From: Lachnospiraceae bacterium
GTDB lineage: Bacteria; Bacillota; Clostridia; Lachnospirales; Lachnospiraceae
Direction of reading: 5' to 3'
Assembly: GCA_910573755.1 (NCBI GenBank)
Contig: CAJTBO010000014.1
Span: forward strand, 1 to 64,000
DNA: 64,000 nucleotides
The position numbers and the translations under genes were made by a program. Below, in pieces: positions 59,579 through 64,000 of this stretch. Numbering within the stretch: the first letter of the stretch is position 1; the number at the start of each line of letters is the position of its first letter. The notes below the pieces were generated by a model. That model ran no database searches and was not told the DNA's origin. It saw only the letters and a program-made list of their open reading frames with translations.

Positions 59579-59806
59579 TTCCAAAGACCCGGCTTCCAGT
59601 CCATGCTTGCCGACATTGAAGCGGGGCTTGTTGGTACAGTCATAGTCAAAGATATGTCACGGTTAGGGCGAAATTATCTGCAAGTGGGAATGTACACAGA
59701 AATGATTTTCCCACAGAAAAACGTCCGCTTCATTGCCATCAATGACGGCGTTGACAGCGCACAGGGCGACAACGATTTTGCCCCCTTGCGTAACATTTTT
59801 AATGAG
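59579..59806 (+). pseudogene. Serine recombinase fragment
   Basis: About 76 codons matching the middle of a resolvase domain: FQRPGFQSMLADIEAGLVG, VIVKDMSRLGRNYLQVGMYTE, FIAINDGVDSAQGDNDFAPLRNIFNE. Both ends are lost: the catalytic Ser part upstream and everything after NIFNE. The break at 59806 is probably the left end of the next element. Confidence 0.85.
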
Positions 59807-59867
59807 AACCTTACATAAAGAACGATGTATACATTGGCAACCGGCAAGATAGTTTGGCTGGTATGTA

Positions 59868-59893
59868 CCCCGGTGTAAAACCGGGGCTTTTTT
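59868..59893 (+). terminator. Terminator near element left end
   Basis: CCCCGG (59868-59873) pairs with CCGGGG (59881-59886), then C and six T. Points outward-in; blocks transcription entering the recombinase gene antisense. Confidence 0.85.
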
Positions 59894-59896
59894 GTG

Positions 59897-61519
59897 TCAG
59901 GCTTCGATATAACCCACGAAATTGTAATGGATTTTGATGTCCCGGACGGTGCATCCGTCCTCGACTTTCTTTTCTCCAACCTCGATTCGCTTGATGAGCC
60001 GCAGGAGGGTGGGACGGTCGAGTTCTTCCAGCTTTGCGTACTCTCTAATCAGCTTCATCCACTGCTGGACATCATCCGTCTCCTGCTGGTACGCCTCCAA
60101 CTCGCCCGACAAATGCGCCCTCTGCTCCAGCTTGTCGGCGCGTTCGGCTTCGTACTGGTTCATCAGCTGGACGCAGACGGCCTCCGGGATGTGCCCCATC
60201 ACCTTGTCCTCATAGATGGCCTGGGTCAGCCTGGAAAGTTCCGCAAGCCGTTTCTCAATAGCCGTCAGAAGAAGTCTGGTCTGCTTCATCTGTTCGTCGG
60301 ACGATGCCCTGCGCTGGGTCTGGATTTGCTCAATCAACCCGGATGGGTCGTTCCTCGCCTGTTTCGCTTTCATGCGGATGTCGGTCAGGACAACCTGTAT
60401 CAGCACCTTTTGATTCATCGTGTGGGCCGTACAAATGTCTTTTCCACCGCAGCAGTACCGATTGCACAGGTAACTTTCATAGGTGGACCTGACCGGGGTC
60501 CCGTCCTTGCACTTGTGGTAGTCCCCATGATGGCGCATGGTCGAGCCGCAATCCATACAGTAAAGCAGTCCGGCAAACAGAGCGGTCTCCCCATTTGCCT
60601 GTGTCCGGCTCCGGGCGTTCTGCTGCTCGATTGTCCGTACCAGTTCCCAGACCTCCATCGAAATCAGCGGCTCATGCGTACCCTCGACACGAATCCACTC
60701 GGCCTCCGGCTTGCCTACCTGCTTGTGAACCTTGTAGGAGATATTGCCGGTTTTGTTCTGCACCGTATGACCGATATAGACCTCATTGCGAAGGATGGCC
60801 TTCACGGTCTGGGCTTGCCAGTAGCCTCCGTCCTGCCGGGGATTGACCATGCCTTTCTGCAAGTAGTAGAGGTCGCGGGGCGTGGACACCTTCTTCTCAT
60901 TCAGCGTTGTGGCGATTTTACGGTAACTGAGTCCCTGACAGCGCATATCGAAAATACGCCGCACAAGGGGTGCTGTTGCCGGGGCGGGAATGAGGATGTG
61001 CTTGTCATCAGGGCTTTTCAGATAGCCGATAGGGGCATAGCATCCCACATACTTCCCGGCTTGAAACGAGGAGCGTTTGACTGCCCTGATTTTGGCGCTG
61101 GTGTCCCTGGCGTAGAGGTCGTTCATGACATTTTTCAGAATCACCAGCATCTCATTGTTTTTGTGAGCGGTGTCCACCCCATCATTGAGGGCGATGAACC
61201 GGCAGCCGAGGCTCGGAAAAACGATGTCCGTATACTTCCCGCTTTCGATATAATCTCTGCCGAGACGACTGAGGTCCTTACAGAGTACCAGATTGATTTT
61301 TCCGGCGGTGGCGTCGGCGATAAGCTGGTTGAACCCAGGCCTATCGAAGGTCGTACCTGAGACCCCATCGTCACAGTAGGCGGCATAGAGGTTCCAGCCC
61401 TGCTCCAGGACATAGCGGCTGAGCATCTCCCTCTGGTTCTCCACGGACACGGACTCGCCGGTTCTCTCGTCCTCCCGGCTGAGCCTGCAATAAATTCCAA
61501 CATTGTAGGTTTCCTGCAT
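59897..61519 (-). CDS. Large serine recombinase of the third element
   Basis: 540 residues. Resolvase domain with Ser14 in YCRLSREDERTGES, DDGVSGTTFDRPGFNQLI, VLCKDLSRLGRDYIESGKY. Recombinase domain YAPIGYLKSPDDKH and ILRNEVYIGHTVQNK, zinc ribbon LLYCMDCGSTMRHHG with C-x-n-CC downstream, coiled coil (LTAIEKRLAELSRLTQAIYED) and a final beta part. About 500-550 residues is the usual size for this family. Should integrate and excise the third element. Confidence 0.92.
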   Translation of the reverse strand: MQETYNVGIYCRLSREDERTGESVSVENQREMLSRYVLEQGWNLYAAYCDDGVSGTTFDRPGFNQLIADATAGKINLVLCKDLSRLGRDYIESGKYTDIVFPSLGCRFIALNDGVDTAHKNNEMLVILKNVMNDLYARDTSAKIRAVKRSSFQAGKYVGCYAPIGYLKSPDDKHILIPAPATAPLVRRIFDMRCQGLSYRKIATTLNEKKVSTPRDLYYLQKGMVNPRQDGGYWQAQTVKAILRNEVYIGHTVQNKTGNISYKVHKQVGKPEAEWIRVEGTHEPLISMEVWELVRTIEQQNARSRTQANGETALFAGLLYCMDCGSTMRHHGDYHKCKDGTPVRSTYESYLCNRYCCGGKDICTAHTMNQKVLIQVVLTDIRMKAKQARNDPSGLIEQIQTQRRASSDEQMKQTRLLLTAIEKRLAELSRLTQAIYEDKVMGHIPEAVCVQLMNQYEAERADKLEQRAHLSGELEAYQQETDDVQQWMKLIREYAKLEELDRPTLLRLIKRIEVGEKKVEDGCTVRDIKIHYNFVGYIEA

Positions 61520-61608
61520 CTTTGATTTTACCTCCCAAAGAGCAGTGCGAATGGCGGTCGATTACCTACCGCCATTATAGCACGCTCACACTCTGATGCA
61601 AAGGCCCT

Positions 61609-61809
61609 TTACGCGATACGGCTGAGTTTTTCCATCGCCGCCAAGTCGAGCAGATCACCCAACTGTCCTTTGTCAGAAAATACACTTTTGACCCGGTAGA
61701 CCACGCCGCCGATTTTGACTTCGGTGTAATCGTTCAGGCGGCTGACCTCCTTTCCTTCCACAGGTTCCGGGGACGGAACAGCCCTCCGGTTCATGTTCAG
61801 CTTCTCCAT
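61609..61809 (-). CDS. Small transposon protein
   Basis: 66 residues, start at MEKLNMNRRAV. LNDYTEVKIGGVVYRVKSVFSDKGQLGDLLDLAAMEKL has the TEVKIGGxxYxVxSxFS pattern of small proteins that sit between ATPase and recombinase in such elements; it is reminiscent of TnpW but shorter. It begins 5 bp after the ATPase stop. Confidence 0.7.
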   Translation of the reverse strand: MEKLNMNRRAVPSPEPVEGKEVSRLNDYTEVKIGGVVYRVKSVFSDKGQLGDLLDLAAMEKLSRIA

Positions 61810-61813
61810 ACCG

Positions 61814-62956
61814 TCACGCCCCTTCCGAATCATCAGGGGTGGGCGTGTAGGTTGTGTAGGTATTGCAGATATTTTTACGACCGTCACCGGCACTCAAAAT
61901 ACCGTCATTACCTACATTATCTGCATCGTCCATGTCGGTGCTGACCCAGGGAGCATTCAAATCCAGCAGAGAGACCAGCCGGCCCTTCCCAGTGCGTTTC
62001 CCGGAACGGTAGCGGACGCCATACTCTCGCTCAAGTTCTCCGATGCTGGCGTTCAGTAGCCGGGTCAGTGTGTTCGGCTCGGCGTTGATTTCCGTTTCCG
62101 CCTTCAACTCGTCCAGCAGCACAGCGGCGTAACCCCGCCACACGCCATGCACCTGGGTGAAGGTCTGAACGGCAGTCAGGATAGGGTCAGGCTCTTTCTG
62201 TGAGGCCTCGCCCCCAAAGGAAACAAACTCCCACACTTTCCTCTGCTTGTCAAAGCGGAGGTTCAGTTGAGTGTCGGCCACCTCCCGCCCGGTCACATCC
62301 AGCGTGGCGGAGGTCTCCATCCGGGAGGACTTTTGCAGGACAAGCGCACCGTCAGCGCATCCCAGAAGGCCGGTCGTGCCGGAGATCATGTTGAAGGAAT
62401 CGGCAGACCCGGCCTTGCGGGTGTGGTGGACTACCAGCACTGTTACCAGGAAGCGGTCGGCAATTTTTTTCAAAGAGCAGACTGTCTCATAGTCGCTGGC
62501 ATAGTTGTATTGCTCCTGCCCGGCCTTGCGGACACGCTGGAGAGTGTCAACAATCGCCAGCTTCACATGGGGATGGGCGGCGAAGAAGTTTGTAAGCTGT
62601 TCCTCGAAGCCCTCGCCGATATACAGGGCCTCGGTCGCCAGCCAGATGCTGCCGGGCTTTCCGCCGCTGACATCGTTCAGCCTCTGCTGCATCCGCTGGA
62701 AAGTGTCCTCCAGGCTGATGTAGAGGACACCACATTGTTCCGTTTTCATTCCCCAGACCGGCTCGCCTTTGCTGACCTGGTTCGCCAGCCACAGCACCAG
62801 CCAGGATTTGCCCACCTTGGGCGCACCGGCGAGGATGTAGATGCCCTGGCCTATCAGCCCGTCAATCAAAGTGCCGGACGGGGCGTAGGTCGTGTCCAGC
62901 AGTTCCTCCGCCGGGATCACTTTCAGTTCAGGGATTTTGCTTTTTTCTTCCGTCAT
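61814..62956 (-). CDS. RepA-like AAA_25 ATPase/helicase
   Basis: 380 residues. RecA-fold core of the RepA/RSF1010 hexameric helicase type: YILAGAPKVGKSWLVLWLANQV Walker A, GVLYISLEDTFQRMQQRL, LAIVDTLQRVRK Walker B, and VTVLVVHHTRKAGSADSFNMISGTTGLLGCADGALVLQK. The C-terminal 120 residues include a small winged-helix-like part (LTRLLNASIGELEREYGVRYRSG). It likely unwinds or replicates the element. Ribosome binding site AAAGGAA. Confidence 0.88.
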   Translation of the reverse strand: MTEEKSKIPELKVIPAEELLDTTYAPSGTLIDGLIGQGIYILAGAPKVGKSWLVLWLANQVSKGEPVWGMKTEQCGVLYISLEDTFQRMQQRLNDVSGGKPGSIWLATEALYIGEGFEEQLTNFFAAHPHVKLAIVDTLQRVRKAGQEQYNYASDYETVCSLKKIADRFLVTVLVVHHTRKAGSADSFNMISGTTGLLGCADGALVLQKSSRMETSATLDVTGREVADTQLNLRFDKQRKVWEFVSFGGEASQKEPDPILTAVQTFTQVHGVWRGYAAVLLDELKAETEINAEPNTLTRLLNASIGELEREYGVRYRSGKRTGKGRLVSLLDLNAPWVSTDMDDADNVGNDGILSAGDGRKNICNTYTTYTPTPDDSEGA

Positions 62957-62976
62957 TCACAGTTCCTTTCACGGCA

Positions 62977-63006
62977 TCCGCCAGCGAACACCATAACGCT
63001 GGCGGA
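62977..63006 (-). promoter_or_regulatory. Perfect hairpin in ATPase gene leader
   Basis: TCCGCCAGCG (62977-62986) and CGCTGGCGGA (62997-63006) pair perfectly around a 10-nt loop, 20 bp before the ATPase start codon. Possible translational or attenuation control. Confidence 0.5.
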
Positions 63007-63101
63007 GACAGTGGGTGGAGCGGCGGGGTGGTCCGGCTGACCTCCTTCCTGTCCGGGCTGGCCGCTGATTTGGCATGTATGCCGGGGTGTTCTATTTACG
63101 G

Positions 63102-63212
63102 AAGTTCATAGAGTTCACTTTTGAACTGTGATTATCATTATAGCCATTCAGAAATGTGCTGTCAAGTGATTTGCAAAAATTCCTTTCATTTTTGAACGGC
63201 GTGTGATATAAT
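63102..63212. promoter_or_regulatory. Divergent control region of XRE regulator
   Basis: AGTTCACTTTTGAACT (63112-63127) is an inverted repeat with 4-bp spacing; related half-sites AAGTTCA at 63102 and TTTGAAC at 63190 lie on both sides. TATAAT at 63207-63212 is a good -10 for the XRE gene; no clear -35 is seen. The 308-bp gap between the ATPase and XRE genes holds no further gene. Confidence 0.6.
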
Positions 63213-63264
63213 ATCCGGCAGGACGGCTATACTCAAATCAACACCAGAACAGGGAGGGCGCGGC

Positions 63265-63891
63265 ATGGAACTGCTGTCAATTAACTCGACATTGGGGGAG
63301 CGAATAAGGTTTTACCGCCAGCAGGCGGGGCTGACGCAAAAAGAACTCGCCGCCCTATGCGAGGTCAGCGAGTCCGCTATCAGGAATTATGAACTGGGGA
63401 ACCGAGTGCCGGATTTTCTCACGCTCCATATAATTGCCGAAAAACTCCGGGTCAACTACGCCGCCATCAGCGGTGAAAAAATCTCGGATATGGAAGGGGC
63501 GCTGCAGGCGTTATATAAGCTGGAGGAGATTTACGGATTGTACCCGACGGAGGTGGGCGGGCATATCCATTTTGTGTTCAGGGACAGTGTGGCAATGGAC
63601 GATTTCAAGCCGGATATAGAGACCATCACGAGAAGTCCCGGTGCGTTGCTCCAATACCGTACTCTGGGATTTATGAAAGCCTGCGCCCAGCACGATGCCG
63701 GAGAAATGACCGATGAGGAGTACGCCCTCTGGAAAAGCAAGTTCCCGGCGTTCCTGAGCGACTTCTACGAATTTCGGAAACAGGCAGGGCAGACAGAAGA
63801 AGAAAACTTTGATGGCGATGCTCCCGTCTCTTCTGAAAAACCGCAGTCCCCGAAGCGGAGACGGGAACGGAAAATCAACAGTGGGCGGTAG
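63265..63891 (+). CDS. XRE-family helix-turn-helix regulator
   Basis: 208 residues. Residues 9-65 are a Cro/C1-type HTH (LGERIRFYRQQAGLTQKELAALCEVSESAIRNYELGNRVPDFLTLHIIAEKL). The rest (LQALYKLEEIYGLYPTEVGGHIHFVFRD, LLQYRTLGFMKACAQHDAGEMTDEEYALWKSKFP) is a conserved tail of element regulators with unknown role. A basic tail ends it. Ribosome binding site GGGAGGG. Likely controls the divergent ATPase operon and itself. Confidence 0.9.
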   Translation: MELLSINSTLGERIRFYRQQAGLTQKELAALCEVSESAIRNYELGNRVPDFLTLHIIAEKLRVNYAAISGEKISDMEGALQALYKLEEIYGLYPTEVGGHIHFVFRDSVAMDDFKPDIETITRSPGALLQYRTLGFMKACAQHDAGEMTDEEYALWKSKFPAFLSDFYEFRKQAGQTEEENFDGDAPVSSEKPQSPKRRRERKINSGR

Positions 63892-63917
63892 CCAGAAGCG
63901 GCGGAACGCCGCGCAAC

Positions 63918-63967
63918 CAACCTCGGTAACGAGGTTGTTCAAAGGGTTTGGGACGCTTCCCAACAAG
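63918..63967. other. Paired hairpins, candidate oriT of third element
   Basis: CAACCTCG-GTAA-CGAGGTTG (63918-63937) is a perfect stem-loop. TTGGGA-CGCT-TCCCAA (63948-63963) follows and is trailed by CAAG, the same design as the candidate oriT at 50772-50793. No T-run, so terminator function is unlikely. Confidence 0.5.
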
Positions 63968-64000
63968 CAGAAACAGCGATTTCCGGCGGAGCCGGGAACC

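Larger units (their letters stand above)
59807..64000. mobile_element. Third mobile element, left part only
   Basis: Starts where the recombinase fragment is cut. Carries its own serine recombinase close to this end, a small protein, a RepA-like AAA ATPase and a divergent XRE regulator; at the window end comes an oriT-like hairpin, so mobilization genes probably follow. The right end lies outside the window. Confidence 0.7.

Noticed and set aside
59894-61360. Long plus-strand reading frame of 488 codons
   Set aside because: It is fully antisense to the serine recombinase, which has complete family motifs; the frame has no domain or ribosome binding site.

Overview
The window is a piece of a Gram-positive Clostridia chromosome, most likely a Lachnospiraceae gut commensal. 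The reasons are the firmicute gene order yaaR-holB-ricT-trmN6-rsmI, spmA/spmB spore maturation genes, a stand-alone MsmK-type ATPase, strong AGGAGG ribosome binding sites, and Tn916-like and Tn4451-like mobile modules. No species is claimed.

Left part (1-31 kb) is ordinary chromosome. It opens with the 3' end of a 23S rRNA gene and six tRNA genes (Asp, Val, Thr, Tyr, fMet, Phe) closed by a terminator. A housekeeping block follows: HD hydrolase, an Orn/Lys/Arg decarboxylase-fold enzyme carrying an in-frame 12-residue repeat, a guanylate-kinase-like protein, yaaR, holB, ricT, trmN6, rsmI and acpP. From 9.1 to 18.8 kb lies a rare-sugar locus: two HxlB-type sugar isomerases, an RpiB/LacAB-type isomerase, a LacI regulator with matching operators, a ribose/AI-2-type ABC importer, an allulose-3-epimerase-like enzyme and an HxlA-type aldolase, with no sugar kinase. 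Then come spmAB, a DUF885 protein, a membrane-anchored Mrr-like protein, a toxin-antitoxin pair, metG, msmK, a CdaR-like regulator whose 3' end starts a 69-bp tandem repeat, and a conserved unknown protein. A 5'-truncated histidine kinase and a broken, 3'-truncated alpha-rhamnosidase mark decay next to the island.

Right part (34.2-64 kb) is a nest of mobile DNA. The backbone, read on the minus strand, is a remnant of an integrative conjugative element: DUF6017 initiator, DUF5348, pcfB, the coupling protein gene pcfC/virD4, a small protein and a truncated Maff2 pilin-like gene. pcfC is cut into three parts, by a 10.66-kb mobilizable Tn4451-like element (46347-57011, GG core) and by a 2.5-kb group II intron (43240-45748) whose ends can be placed to the base. 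The backbone is cut off inside Maff2 by a 7.7-kb segment (34185-41869) bounded by ~270-bp inverted repeats, and on the other side a serine recombinase fragment is interrupted at 59807 by a third element that runs past the window end.

The most unusual structure is a regulatory cassette present three times (35.5-37.1 +, 39.5-38.3 -, 52.2-51.0 -): a short sigma factor, an HTH_16-type protein, an orphan OmpR-type winged-helix protein and a conserved terminator. Each copy travels with a different sensor or regulator cargo (WYL regulator plus YCII protein; BlaI/BlaR1-like pair; HxlR, flavin reductase and radical SAM enzyme) and with a ~170-bp near-palindrome at the far end of the cargo. This looks like a modular regulatory unit that loads different inputs onto a common sigma/HTH output.
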